DNA of 32,325 nt from Oscillibacter sp. GTDB lineage: Bacteria; Bacillota; Clostridia; Oscillospirales; Oscillospiraceae. Where the stretch lies: NCBI GenBank assembly GCA_022795445.1, contig JAAWGR010000030.1, positions 1 through 32,325 of the forward strand, given 5' to 3'. Below are positions 8,325-16,375 of this stretch, piece by piece; positions within the stretch are counted from its first letter, which is position 1, and every line of letters begins with the position of its first letter. The position numbers were made by a program, and so were the translations under genes. The notes under the pieces are model-generated. The model searched no databases. It worked only from the letters and a program-made list of their open reading frames with translations, and was not told the origin of the DNA.

Positions 8325-9782
8325 TTAGGGATTGTGCCGCCAGATGGCCCGCCGCTTCCAGATGGACGGGGCGAACAACAGGAGCATCGGAAAAATTTCC
8401 AAGCGGCCCACGAGCATATCGAAGGAGAGGAGAAGTTTGGAGGCGTATGAAAAATGGGAGAAGTTACCCATTGGCCCAACCAGCTCCAAACCGGGTCCGA
8501 TGTTATTCATACAGGAGATGACGGCGGTGAAGGTGGTAATGAGGTCGAACTGTTCCAGGGAGAGCAGGAGGAAGGAAGCGGTCAAAATCAGCAGGTAGAC
8601 GGAGAGGAAATGGTGGACGCCGCGGACATTCCGGTCGGTAAGGGGCTTGCCCTCGAAGTGGATGGGGGAGACGGCGTTCGGGTGGAGCATCTTGCGCATA
8701 TCGCCCCAGGAGGCCTTGAGGAGGATCACGATCCGGGCGACCTTGATGCCGCCGCCGGTAGACCCGGCACACGCGCCGATGAACATCAAAACAGCCAGGA
8801 CTCCTTTGGAGAAGGTAGGCCAGAGGTTAAAATCGACGGTAGCATATCCGGTGGTGGTGATAATAGTAGAGACCTGGAAAAAGGCGTGGCGGAGACTTTC
8901 GAGGAAAGAGCCGTACATGTGGAGGACGTCCACCGCGATGGCCAGCACAGCGGTCGCGACAATAAGGAAGTAAACCCGCAGTTCCTCAGAGCAGAACACA
9001 TCCCGGAAACGCTTGATCAAGAGGAAGTAGTAAAGGTTGAAGTTCACGCCGAACAGGAGCATAAAAATGCCAATCACAATGTCAAAATAAGGGTTGTCGT
9101 ACGCTCCGACGCTGAGATTGCGGCAGCTGAAGCCGCCGGTACCCGCAGAACCGAAGGAATGGATGCAGGCGTCAAACAAGGGCATCCCGCCCAGGCAGAG
9201 GAGGACGATTTCCACCACCGTCATGGCAAGGTAGATACCGTATAGGATTTTAGCGGTGTCGCTCATGCGGCTCACCAGCTTGCCGACGGACGGCCCCGGC
9301 ATTTCCGCCCGGAGGAGGTGCATTCCATGGCCGTCGGTCATGGGGAGCATGGCCATAACGAATACCAGCACGCCCATACCCCCCACCCAGTGGGTAAAGC
9401 TGCGCCAGAACAGGCCGCTTCGGGTCAGGCTCTCCACCTCGGTCAGGATTGTGGCGCCGGTAGTGGTAAAGCCGGAAACGGTTTCAAAGAACGCGTTGAT
9501 CAGGTTGGGGATATCGCCGGAAATCACGAAGGGCAGCGCGCCAAATAGGGACATCCCCACCCAGGCCAGCGCCACCACAGCGAAGCCGTCCCGGGCGTAG
9601 AGGGCGGTCTGTTTGGGCTTCCGGCCCAGGAGCAGTCCGGCAAGGCCTAACGCCAGCATAGCCCCCAGGAAGGGGATGACCGATTCGCCGTACACCAGCG
9701 CCGCGCCCAGAGGCAAGAGCATTAACACCGCCTCTGTCCAGAGGATGCGGCTGATGACGTAGCTGATCATTTGATAATTCAA
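8325..9782 (-). CDS. trkH: TrkH/KtrB-family potassium uptake channel subunit
   Basis: A 485-residue polytopic membrane protein of the TrkH/KtrB/HKT superfamily, the translocating subunit for K+ (or Na+-coupled K+) uptake. The four selectivity-filter loops are visible: TTTGATIL, GSAGTGGFSCRN, TTTGYATVD and NNIGPGLELVGP, each bearing the conserved filter glycine. Length is normal for TrkH. The start is a TTG at 9782: it has AAAGGCGG (about 9792-9799) at good spacing, and MNY is the usual N-terminus in Firmicutes homologues; the ATG at 9770 has a poor spacing. It lies 15 nt downstream of trkA, which encodes the regulatory subunit, so the two form an operon. No clear terminator was seen between its stop and the M60 promoter. 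Confidence 0.95.
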   Translation of the reverse strand: MNYQMISYVISRILWTEAVLMLLPLGAALVYGESVIPFLGAMLALGLAGLLLGRKPKQTALYARDGFAVVALAWVGMSLFGALPFVISGDIPNLINAFFETVSGFTTTGATILTEVESLTRSGLFWRSFTHWVGGMGVLVFVMAMLPMTDGHGMHLLRAEMPGPSVGKLVSRMSDTAKILYGIYLAMTVVEIVLLCLGGMPLFDACIHSFGSAGTGGFSCRNLSVGAYDNPYFDIVIGIFMLLFGVNFNLYYFLLIKRFRDVFCSEELRVYFLIVATAVLAIAVDVLHMYGSFLESLRHAFFQVSTIITTTGYATVDFNLWPTFSKGVLAVLMFIGACAGSTGGGIKVARIVILLKASWGDMRKMLHPNAVSPIHFEGKPLTDRNVRGVHHFLSVYLLILTASFLLLSLEQFDLITTFTAVISCMNNIGPGLELVGPMGNFSHFSYASKLLLSFDMLVGRLEIFPMLLLFAPSIWKRRAIWRHNP

Positions 9783-9797
9783 AAGGGTTCGCCGCCT

Positions 9798-11159
9798 TTA
9801 CTGCAAAATGTCCGTAAGGTCCTGGAGGGTCTTGTCGGTGGTGACAACAATCACATCGTCGTAGGGGTTCAGAGCGTCCCCGCCGGAGGGGATGAGGATT
9901 TTGCCGTTCTGCCGGACGATGCCCGCCAAGAGGAGGCCGTTGCGGAGCTTCAGGTCTTTCAGCGGGATGCCGATAAACGGCGCGCCGGCAGGGACGCCAA
10001 ACTCCAAGGCCTCCACCTCGCCGTCGACCAGCCGGTGGAGGGTCCGGATTTTCGCGCCGGAGGCGTTCTCCATGGCGCGGACATACTGCACAATCAGCTC
10101 CGTCGTGGTAAACCGGGCGGAAACCACGCTGTCGATCATGCCGTTGGACACTAAGTCCACCAGGGACTTGCGGTTGATTTTCGCCACGACTTTGCAGCCG
10201 TCGGACTGCCGAGCGGCACAGATGGACATAAGGATATTGGCCTCATCGATGCCGGTGATGGCGACAAACGCGTCGGTCTGTCCAATGCCTTCCTCATGAA
10301 GCAGGTCGGTGTCCGTGCCGTCACCGACGATAACCAGAGCTTTGGGCAGCTGCTCGGCCATTTGGATGCAGCGGCGCTCATCCCGGTCGATGATTTTTAC
10401 GGCCATGCCCATTTTCAGCAGTTCCGACGCCAGATAGTAACAGATCTTGCTGGCCCCCACGATCATGACGGAGGAGGCCTTGTTCCGGAAGACGCCCAGC
10501 TGCCGGAAGAATTGAGCCAGCTGTTCCGGGGAAGAGGTCAGGTAAATTTTATCCCCGCTCCGCAGCACAAAGTCGCCGGAGGGGATGATGGTCTCCCCCT
10601 GGCGGGAAACCGCGCAGATGAGCACCCGGACGCGGACGCTCCGGTAGAGGTCCACCAGCTGTATGCCGTCCAAGGCGGAGTTTTCCGGCAGACGGTATTC
10701 CACCAGCTCCAGCCGTCCTTTGGAGAAGGATTCCACTTTCATGGCCGCAGGGAAACGCAGTACCCGGGCGATCTCCCGGGCGGCGGCGCGTTCGGGGTTG
10801 ATGGCCATGGAGAGGCCCAGCTCCCCCCGCATGAAGCGCAGCTGTTTTTCATATTCAGGGTTCCGGATACGGGCGATGGTATGGCGCACGCCCAGCTTTT
10901 TGCCCACAAGGCAGGCAAGGATGTTCAGCTCATCGCTGGAGGTAGTGACAATGAGGAGCTCCGCCTTGTCCACCTCCGCCTCCTGCTGCACGGCGTATAC
11001 TGCGCCGTTGCCGCAGACGCCCATAACGTCGTAGATATTGATAATGTTTTCAATCAGCTTCTGATCCTGGTCAATAACGGTGACGTTGTGCCCATCAGCG
11101 GAGAGCTGCTGCGTCAGGGCCAGCCCCACCTTGCCCACGCCTACGATGACGATCTTCAT
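9798..11159 (-). CDS. trkA: TrkA potassium uptake regulatory protein (two RCK domains)
   Basis: A 453-residue cytoplasmic subunit with tandem RCK_N/RCK_C repeats. The first Rossmann domain begins at once (MKIVIVGVGKVG, nucleotide-binding GxGxxG at 7-12); the second starts near residue 230 (MIVGASKICYYLASELL) and has a degenerate glycine motif, as is common in full-length TrkA. RCK_C segments follow each (about 140-215 and 370-450). Family members gate TrkH in response to NAD(H), ATP/ADP or cyclic di-AMP; which ligand applies here cannot be read from sequence. Start ATG 11159 has GGGAGG 5 nt upstream. First gene of the trkA-trkH operon. Confidence 0.95.
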   Translation of the reverse strand: MKIVIVGVGKVGLALTQQLSADGHNVTVIDQDQKLIENIINIYDVMGVCGNGAVYAVQQEAEVDKAELLIVTTSSDELNILACLVGKKLGVRHTIARIRNPEYEKQLRFMRGELGLSMAINPERAAAREIARVLRFPAAMKVESFSKGRLELVEYRLPENSALDGIQLVDLYRSVRVRVLICAVSRQGETIIPSGDFVLRSGDKIYLTSSPEQLAQFFRQLGVFRNKASSVMIVGASKICYYLASELLKMGMAVKIIDRDERRCIQMAEQLPKALVIVGDGTDTDLLHEEGIGQTDAFVAITGIDEANILMSICAARQSDGCKVVAKINRKSLVDLVSNGMIDSVVSARFTTTELIVQYVRAMENASGAKIRTLHRLVDGEVEALEFGVPAGAPFIGIPLKDLKLRNGLLLAGIVRQNGKILIPSGGDALNPYDDVIVVTTDKTLQDLTDILQ

Positions 11160-11216
11160 ATCGGCCTCCCAGCGCCGGAAGCGGCGTTTTTTGTTTGTTT
11201 CACGAAATCTTTACCG

Positions 11217-11245
11217 ATTATAGCGGAACTTCTGCCGAAATGGAA
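11217..11245 (-). promoter_or_regulatory. Probable promoter of trkA-trkH
   Basis: On the - strand a perfect TATAAT (11217-11222) lies 17 nt from a poor -35 (TTCCAT, 11240-11245). The leader would be about 50 nt. The -10 is convincing, the -35 is not. The leader is too short for a ydaO-type cyclic di-AMP riboswitch. Confidence 0.5.
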
Positions 11246-11330
11246 CCCCCTCCCGGCAAAATTTTGCATCTCTTTCCCGTTTCCTGTCCTTTTGCGCGGG
11301 TCTTCCGCCTTTGTCAAACGGTCCCGCTGG

Positions 11331-11984
11331 TTATTTGACCACATTTCCATACACAACGTGCTCTTTGTGGTATTGAAGGAATGCCTCCTTTGAAAAATCC
11401 GGCAGACATCCGAAGTCCTCCATCATCAGCTTGATCAAAGCAGCGGTTCTTGCCTGGGTATTGATGCTTTTGGCTGGATGGAACACGATATCCGTAAAAT
11501 AATTATATCCCAAAATGGCCTGAAGGTCCTCCGCGGCAAGCGATTCCCTCACGGCGGCAACATATAAGTAATCGTAAAACGCCGTTTGCGGAAGCAAAGG
11601 AAACGGCTCGCCTTGATAGTAAAACGCCGTCAGGCGTCCGGAATTTTTTAACCGCTGGTCCTTCTTTGCCTCTTTCGGCGGGACCTCAAGCAGGTCCAGA
11701 TACGGTCCGCCGTTTTCAAACACCTTGGCGCTTTGGAAGACATTCTCAAGGGCCGTATGATGGAGCATGAGGTTGAATGCACTCAGCCGGACGCCGAACG
11801 GTTCTTTGCTTTTCGTGCTGACCTCCAGCGGCCTGGCGTCTGCATCCGTCTCCCGTATCGCGGCATGCAGGCTTTCAATGGATTTTTGCTTTTGGGATAC
11901 GGCAAACCCGGGGAACCATTCAAACGTGTACAGATTACTGACAACTTTCTTTTCACGATGAAAAAATGCAGGTCGTTCGGCCAT
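11331..11984 (-). CDS. NADAR-family DNA ADP-ribosyl glycohydrolase antitoxin homologue (DarT1-associated type), orphan
   Basis: A 217-residue protein with the motif series I associate with the DarT1-associated NADAR antitoxin family: WFPGFAVSQKQKSIESLH (near the N-terminus), LEVSTKS, GVRLSAFNL, ENVFQSAKVFENGGPYLDLL, AKKDQRLKNSGRL, FYDYLYVAAV and FTDIVFHPAKSINTQAR. Characterised relatives remove ADP-ribose that the DarT1 toxin puts on DNA guanine. The start is ATG 11984, with AGGAGG 6 nt upstream; the ATG at 12002 lacks a site. No DarT1-like toxin gene flanks it: trkA is downstream and a tiny + strand gene upstream. Base composition is lower in GC than the neighbours (hand counts of three 60-nt lines gave 38-53%), which fits acquisition by transfer. 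It may counter a toxin elsewhere in the genome or an invading element's toxin. Confidence 0.7.
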   Translation of the reverse strand: MAERPAFFHREKKVVSNLYTFEWFPGFAVSQKQKSIESLHAAIRETDADARPLEVSTKSKEPFGVRLSAFNLMLHHTALENVFQSAKVFENGGPYLDLLEVPPKEAKKDQRLKNSGRLTAFYYQGEPFPLLPQTAFYDYLYVAAVRESLAAEDLQAILGYNYFTDIVFHPAKSINTQARTAALIKLMMEDFGCLPDFSKEAFLQYHKEHVVYGNVVK

Positions 11985-12016
11985 TTGGTGCCTCCTATCC
12001 ATGTGTTATGGCTTCA

Positions 12017-12045
12017 ACTATATCACAGCGCGCTTCTGGATGCAA
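12017..12045 (-). promoter_or_regulatory. Promoter of the NADAR gene
   Basis: On the - strand TTGCAT (12040-12045), a 17-nt spacer and TATAGT (12017-12022), placed about 33 nt before the NADAR ATG at 11984. The gene therefore seems to be expressed alone and not as the tail of a toxin operon. Confidence 0.65.
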
Positions 12046-12145
12046 GGCGCAGTTCGTACTGCTGTTTCCAAACGCGGCGGCAGGAGACAGCGCTCCTGTC
12101 TTGCCGGGCCGCGCCCGGGCAGAATTGAAAAAACGAAAAAAAGAT

Positions 12146-12174
12146 GCATAATTCCAATTTTGAGGGCAAGAATA
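12146..12174 (+). promoter_or_regulatory. Forespore (sigma-F/sigma-G-like) promoter candidate
   Basis: GCATA (12146-12150) matches the GYATA -35 of Bacillus sigma-F, and GGCAAGAATA (12165-12174) matches its -10 GGNNANANTR at every fixed position. The spacer is 14 nt against the usual 15. It lies 38 nt before the ATG of the Asn/Gln-rich small gene. No sigma-A promoter competes here. Confidence 0.5.
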
Positions 12175-12212
12175 AGGCTTGTACTCTTGAGAGCCGAGAG
12201 GAGGTGTGCTTC

Positions 12213-12311
12213 ATGCAGAACAATAACAACCGTGAGAACAATCAGAACCAGAACGAGCGCAGCCAGAACCAGCAGAACGAGCAGCGCAATCAGAAGGAAA
12301 ACCGCAAGTAA
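12213..12311 (+). CDS. 32-residue Asn/Gln-rich small protein, possibly spore-associated
   Basis: A very short gene that encodes 32 residues, of which more than half are Asn or Gln and the rest mostly Arg, Glu and Lys; there is no hydrophobic residue beyond the start Met. Support for it being real: a strong site GAGAGGAGG (12196-12204) 8 nt before the ATG, a forespore-type promoter upstream and a strong terminator about 20 nt after the stop. The composition recalls gamma-type small acid-soluble spore proteins, which are also Asn/Gln-rich, but there is no direct motif match and this is an inference. It should be unfolded and highly soluble. It could also be a coat or cortex-associated peptide. 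No function is established by the sequence alone. Confidence 0.65.
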   Translation: MQNNNNRENNQNQNERSQNQQNEQRNQKENRK

Positions 12312-12328
12312 GTAAACGCGGTTTTTCA

Positions 12329-12376
12329 AAAAAGCCAGGCGGAAAGCTCCTCTGGAAGCCTTCCGCCTGGTTTTTC
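12329..12376. terminator. Bidirectional terminator between the small gene and the MarR gene
   Basis: A 10-bp perfect stem CCAGGCGGAA (12335-12344) / TTCCGCCTGG (12361-12370), with TTTTTC after it on + and the complement of an A-run (12328-12333) giving a T-tract on -. It serves the small gene (+) and the regulator at the end of the fatty-acid locus (-). Confidence 0.9.
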
Positions 12377-12382
12377 TTCCCG

Positions 12383-12844
12383 TTACCTCCCGTTCTCCAA
12401 ATCAGCCGGGAGAACGACCTCCGACATCAGTTCCCGTCCCACAACGGTGAGCATTTCCTCCAGTTTTGCACAGTCCTCCGGGGAGAACTGCTCCTTAACC
12501 CGCGCCATGACGGTTTTGAGGTAATCGATGGAGAGGTTGTAGTAATCGATATATTTTTTGGTAACCTCCAAATGGTATTCCCGCCGGTCGTCCTCGGACT
12601 GCACCTTGCGGATATACCCTTTTTTTACGAGGCTGTTGACCTTATAGGCCGCGTTAGGGGAGGAGATACACATAAAGGTAGCGAATTCGTTGATGGTTGG
12701 GCTGCCCAGGGCCTGGATGGATTCCATACAGAAGGTTTCCACCGTCGTAAGGCTGGCCTCACGGTCCTGAAAACGCTTAAAAATCTCCTGATAAAAATGC
12801 AGTTTAAATTTTGTATACACACGAAAAAAAGCCTGTTCCAACAT
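12383..12844 (-). CDS. MarR-family regulator, FabT-like
   Basis: A 153-residue winged-helix protein of the MarR family. The DNA-binding part is about residues 45-100 (SPTINEFATFMCISSPNAAYKVNSLVKKGYIRKVQSEDDRREYHLEVT), with the recognition helix in SSPNAAYKVNSLVKKG and the wing in VQSEDDRREY. The flanking helices would form the dimer interface. It lies directly downstream of fabZ, the place where FabT-type repressors of fatty-acid synthesis are often found, and the fab promoter has a matching style of palindrome on its start site. Members of FabT respond to acyl-ACP. It has its own promoter in the 65-nt gap after fabZ, so it can be made independently of the operon. Only a weak ribosome site (GAAAG) precedes ATG 12844. 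Confidence 0.85.
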   Translation of the reverse strand: MLEQAFFRVYTKFKLHFYQEIFKRFQDREASLTTVETFCMESIQALGSPTINEFATFMCISSPNAAYKVNSLVKKGYIRKVQSEDDRREYHLEVTKKYIDYYNLSIDYLKTVMARVKEQFSPEDCAKLEEMLTVVGRELMSEVVLPADLENGR

Positions 12845-12879
12845 GATACCGCTTTCACCATCCCGCGTTTGTTTTTCCC

Positions 12880-12908
12880 ATCATAACACGCCGGCGGGAA
12901 AATAGCAA
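12880..12908 (-). promoter_or_regulatory. Promoter of the MarR/FabT-like gene
   Basis: On the - strand TTGCTA (12903-12908), a 17-nt spacer and TATGAT (12880-12885), just past the fabZ stop. The palindrome of the main fab promoter is not repeated here, so autorepression is not evident. Confidence 0.6.
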
Positions 12909-12909
12909 T

Positions 12910-13350
12910 TCAGGATTCCCCGCCGATGGCAAAGGTAATTTCCGCGGAAGCAGCGGTTTCGCCGTCCACAATGGCCACACACTCGCCCACGCCGATGTTT
13001 GCCCTGCGGCGGATGAGGCGGCACTCGATTTCCACCACGTCGCCCGGAACCACCTGCCGTTTGAACCGCGCATCCTTCACCCGGCCCAGGAAGGCCAGCT
13101 TCCCACGGTTTTCGGGCAGGAGCAGCACGGCCACGCCGCCCACCTGGGCCATGGCCTCGATCAGCAGTACGCCGGGCATGACGTGTTTTTGTGGGAAATG
13201 GCCCTGGAAAAAGGGTTCGTTGACCGTTACGCACTTGATGCCCTTGGCCCATTCTCCCGGTTCGCCGTCGACAATCCGGTCCACCAGGGCGAAGGGGTAG
13301 CGGTGGGGCAGGATTTCGGCAATCTGGTCAGAGTTTAACTGGATTCCCAT
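12910..13350 (-). CDS. fabZ: 3-hydroxyacyl-ACP dehydratase FabZ
   Basis: A 146-residue hot-dog-fold dehydratase that removes water from 3-hydroxyacyl-ACP in the elongation cycle. The N-terminal LPHRYPFALVDRI and the catalytic stretch FFQGHFPQKHVMPGVLLIEAMAQ are visible, with the active His of GHFP and the Glu of LIEAMAQ. Length is normal. The start chosen is ATG 13350 with GGAGGC 6 nt upstream, giving the usual N-terminus; a frame extension of five codons overlaps fabF and is unlikely. It begins 2 nt after the fabF stop. Last enzyme gene of the operon. No FabA- or FabM-like gene is present, so how double bonds are introduced is not visible here. Confidence 0.97.
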   Translation of the reverse strand: MGIQLNSDQIAEILPHRYPFALVDRIVDGEPGEWAKGIKCVTVNEPFFQGHFPQKHVMPGVLLIEAMAQVGGVAVLLLPENRGKLAFLGRVKDARFKRQVVPGDVVEIECRLIRRRANIGVGECVAIVDGETAASAEITFAIGGES

Positions 13351-13352
13351 AC

Positions 13353-14594
13353 TTACGCCTCCCATTTCCGGAACAGCAGGCTTCCGTTGTGCCCGCCGAA
13401 GCCCAGGGAGTTGGACAGCGCGCAGCGCAAATCGGCCTCCCGCCCCTGGTTGGGCACTACATCCAGGTCGCAGGCCGGGTCGGGTGTCTGGTAGTGGATG
13501 GTTGCGGGGATGAAGCCATCCCGCAGGGCCAAGGCGGTAAAGATGGCTTCCACCGCGCCTGCCGCGCCCAGCATATGGCCAGTCATAGACTTGGTGGAAC
13601 TGACCGCCAATTTTGCGGCATGAGAACCGAAGACCGTCTTGATGGCGGCGGTCTCCCCTGCGTCGTTGAGCGGGGTAGAGGTGCCGTGGGCATTGATATA
13701 GTCCACATCCTCCGGTTTTGCGCCGCCATCCGCAATGGCCATTGCCATGGCTTTTGCACCGCCGCTGCCGTCAGGCCGGGGAGCGGTCATGTGGTAGGCG
13801 TCACAGGTGACGCCGTAGCCGGTGATTTCCGCGTAAATGGACGCGCTGCGCTTCTTAGCGTGCTCGAATTCCTCCAAAAGCAGGACGCCCGCGCCCTCAC
13901 CGAGGACAAACCCGTTCCGCTCCGCGTCGAAGGGGATGGAGGCTCGCGCCGGGTCGGTGCTCTGGGAGAGGGCCTTCATGGAAGTAAACCCGCCCACGGC
14001 CAGAGGGGTCATGGCGGCCTCCGCACCGCCGCAGAGCATCACGTCGGCATAGCCGTCGCGGATATAGTGGAAGGCGTCGCCGATGGCGTTGGTGCCTCCC
14101 GCGCAGGCCGTGACGGGACAGGAGCAGATTCCCTGGAAGCCGGCGTCGATGGCCACCCGTCCGGCAGCCATATTGCAGATGCCAGTGGGGATAAAGAAGG
14201 GGGATACCCGGTCCCATCCCTTTTCCAGGCCCCGGTCGTGTTCGCTCTCCGTAATGCCGATACCGCCGATGCCGCTGGAGACCATGACGCCGCACCGGTC
14301 CGGGTCGGCGTCTTCGACCTGGAATCCCGCCGAGGCCAGGGCCTCCCGGGCGGCGGCCAGGGCAAACTGGGTAAAGCGGCCCATCCGCCTTGCTTCGGCC
14401 TTGCCGAACAATTCTTCCGGCTGAAAGCCTTTGACCTCCGCGGACAGCTGGACCTTCATTCCGGCAGGGTCAAACAGGGTAATGGGGCCGATGCCGCAGA
14501 CTCCGGCCCGAACGGCCTCCCAGCTCTCCACAGCGGTGAGGCCCACAGGCGTGACGGCCCCGATACCGGTGACGACAACTCTGCGTCGTTCCAT
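13353..14594 (-). CDS. fabF: Beta-ketoacyl-ACP synthase II FabF
   Basis: A 413-residue elongating condensing enzyme with the full Cys-His-His triad: Cys164 in VTACAGG, His303 in NAHGTSTPLND and His340 in SMTGHMLGAAGA. The N-terminal RRVVVTGIGAVTPVG is typical. It condenses malonyl-ACP with acyl-ACP in the cytosol. Start ATG 14594 has AAGGAGG upstream; the 21-nt gap after fabG is the largest in this stretch of the operon. Confidence 0.98.
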   Translation of the reverse strand: MERRRVVVTGIGAVTPVGLTAVESWEAVRAGVCGIGPITLFDPAGMKVQLSAEVKGFQPEELFGKAEARRMGRFTQFALAAAREALASAGFQVEDADPDRCGVMVSSGIGGIGITESEHDRGLEKGWDRVSPFFIPTGICNMAAGRVAIDAGFQGICSCPVTACAGGTNAIGDAFHYIRDGYADVMLCGGAEAAMTPLAVGGFTSMKALSQSTDPARASIPFDAERNGFVLGEGAGVLLLEEFEHAKKRSASIYAEITGYGVTCDAYHMTAPRPDGSGGAKAMAMAIADGGAKPEDVDYINAHGTSTPLNDAGETAAIKTVFGSHAAKLAVSSTKSMTGHMLGAAGAVEAIFTALALRDGFIPATIHYQTPDPACDLDVVPNQGREADLRCALSNSLGFGGHNGSLLFRKWEA

Positions 14595-14615
14595 AATGTT
14601 CTTCCTCCTTGTTTT

Positions 14616-15359
14616 TCACATGGACATCCCGCCGTCTACCGCCAGGACCTGGCCGGTGATATAAGCAGCCTCCTCACTGGCGAGGAAGGCCACAGCGTTC
14701 GCCACATCCTCCGCCGCGCCGGGCCGCCCTGCCGGGATGGAGGCCTGAATGCTCATCCGGGCCGCTTCCTGCATAACAGCAGTCATATCCGTATCAATAA
14801 ACCCAGGGGCAACGGCATTCACCGTCACGCCCTTGGAGGCCAGTTCCTTTGCCAGGGATTTGGTCATGCCGACCACCCCCGCCTTGCTGGCGGCGTAGTT
14901 CACCTGTCCCGCATTGCCCCGCAGGCCTACGACGGAACTGAGGTTCACAATGCGTCCATACTTCTGGCGGATCATGGGCCGGGTCACGGCCTTCATGCAC
15001 AAAAACGCACCCTTGAGGTTCGCGGCGATCACGGCGTCGAAATCCGCCTCCGGCATCCGCATCAGGAGGCCGTCCCGGGTAATCCCGGCGTTGTTGACCA
15101 AAATGTCCACCCGGCCAAATGTATCGGCCGTCTTCTTGACCAGCGCCTCCACCTGCGCGCCGTCCGACACGTCGCAGCGGACGGCCAACGCCCTCACGCC
15201 CAAGGCCTCCACGGCCTTCAGCGTCTCCTGTGCGGCGGTCTCGTTGCCCGCGAAGCACAGCGCGACGTTTGCGCCGCCCCGCGCCAGCTCCAGGCAGACA
15301 GCTCGTCCAATCCCCCGGCTCCCGCCGGTGACAATCGCCGTTTTTCCCTTGAAATTCAT
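14616..15359 (-). CDS. fabG: 3-oxoacyl-ACP reductase FabG
   Basis: A 247-residue short-chain dehydrogenase that reduces 3-oxoacyl-ACP with NADPH. Seen: cofactor motif TGGSRGIG (11-18), NNAG (89-92), catalytic Asn114, Ser142 in SSVVG, Tyr155 and Lys159 in YAASK, and the PGFIDTDM segment. Length is typical. Its ATG overlaps the fabD stop by 4 nt. Confidence 0.98.
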   Translation of the reverse strand: MNFKGKTAIVTGGSRGIGRAVCLELARGGANVALCFAGNETAAQETLKAVEALGVRALAVRCDVSDGAQVEALVKKTADTFGRVDILVNNAGITRDGLLMRMPEADFDAVIAANLKGAFLCMKAVTRPMIRQKYGRIVNLSSVVGLRGNAGQVNYAASKAGVVGMTKSLAKELASKGVTVNAVAPGFIDTDMTAVMQEAARMSIQASIPAGRPGAAEDVANAVAFLASEEAAYITGQVLAVDGGMSM

Positions 15360-16375
15360 AGGCTCTCCTCCTTCTGCGCCCGTTCAGCAGCGGCTTGGGT
15401 TCTGCTTTCCCGCTCCTGTTCCTTCTTGGCGCACGCGGCATCCAAGGCGGCTTGCAGGCCCTCCACATCCGCCACAGTTTCCACCGCGCATACCGGAGTA
15501 TCCGGCACGGTCTTTTTTGCAAACCCGCTCAGGGCCTTACCCGGGCCAATTTCCACCAACGCGTCGATACCAACTGGGCCAACGCTCATGTTCCGGATGC
15601 ACTGCTCCATATACACACTGCTCTGCACCTGCCGGACCAGAAGCTGCGGAATATCCGTTTTCGGACCGGCGGCACGGTCGCCAAGGCAGTTGAAGAAAAC
15701 GGGAATCTGCGGCTCCCGGAAGGCGATATCCTTAAAGTATTCCTGCAGCGCCTGCCCGGCGGGGGCCATCAGCGGCGTGTGGAACGGCCCGCTGACCTTC
15801 AGCGGCATACAGCGCCGCGCACCTTTTTCCTTCGCCAGTGCGGCAGCCTTTTCGACGGCCGCCTTCTCCCCGCCAATGACCAGCTGCCCAGGACAGTTGT
15901 AGTTCGCAATCGTCACCACGCCCAAATCCGACGCGGCCTCACAGGCGGCTCTCAGCGCCTCTTCTTCCAGGTTCAAAACGGCCATCATGGCGCTCTCCCG
16001 TCCCGCGGCAGCTTCTTCCATCACCTTTCCGCGGAACGCAACCAATCCTACGGCGGTCTCCGCATCAAACACTCCCGCCGCATGGAGGACGGAGTATTCG
16101 CCCAACGACAGTCCCGCCGCCGCTGCGGGAAGAATCCCCTTTTCCCGCAATACGGCCGTCAGCCCGGCGGCAAAAGCCACCATGCAGGGCTGGGTATAGC
16201 TGGTCTGGTTCAAAACCCCGTCAGGGTCCTGGAAGCATACCGTTTTCAAGTCAAAATACACCACTTTCGCCACGCGGTCGAACACCTCGCGGAAAGCTGG
16301 GTACGCCTCGTACAAATCCGCCCCCATTCCAGGGTGCTGGCTGCCCTGTCCGGCGTATAAAAAACCGCGCTTCAT
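15356..16375 (-). CDS. fabD: Malonyl-CoA:ACP transacylase FabD
   Basis: A 339-residue acyltransferase that loads malonyl groups on ACP. The N-terminal YAGQGSQ oxyanion motif, catalytic Ser90 in GLSLGEYS, Arg115 in AFRGKVM and His199 in SGPFHTPLM are present. The start is ATG 16375, preceded by GGAGGGCGG and overlapping the stop of the upstream gene by 4 nt; the open frame extends further upstream but only inside that gene. The C-terminus has a charged Lys/Glu/Arg/Ala-rich tail of roughly 25 residues (KKEQERESRTQAAAERAQKE) beyond the usual roughly 310-residue enzyme, possibly a disordered or coiled extension. Confidence 0.97.
   Translation of the reverse strand: MKRGFLYAGQGSQHPGMGADLYEAYPAFREVFDRVAKVVYFDLKTVCFQDPDGVLNQTSYTQPCMVAFAAGLTAVLREKGILPAAAAGLSLGEYSVLHAAGVFDAETAVGLVAFRGKVMEEAAAGRESAMMAVLNLEEEALRAACEAASDLGVVTIANYNCPGQLVIGGEKAAVEKAAALAKEKGARRCMPLKVSGPFHTPLMAPAGQALQEYFKDIAFREPQIPVFFNCLGDRAAGPKTDIPQLLVRQVQSSVYMEQCIRNMSVGPVGIDALVEIGPGKALSGFAKKTVPDTPVCAVETVADVEGLQAALDAACAKKEQERESRTQAAAERAQKEESL

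Noticed and set aside
9770..9782. ATG 9770 as the trkH start
   Set aside because: About 21 nt from the ribosome site; TTG 9782 is well spaced and gives the family's usual N-terminus.
11985..12212. A hidden DarT1 toxin or its remnant beside the NADAR gene
   Set aside because: Only 228 nt, holding two opposite promoters; no ADP-ribosyltransferase motif in any frame.
13389..15902. 837-codon frame opposite fabF/fabG/fabD
   Set aside because: A shadow of GC-rich coding DNA; the other strand has complete, motif-rich fab genes.
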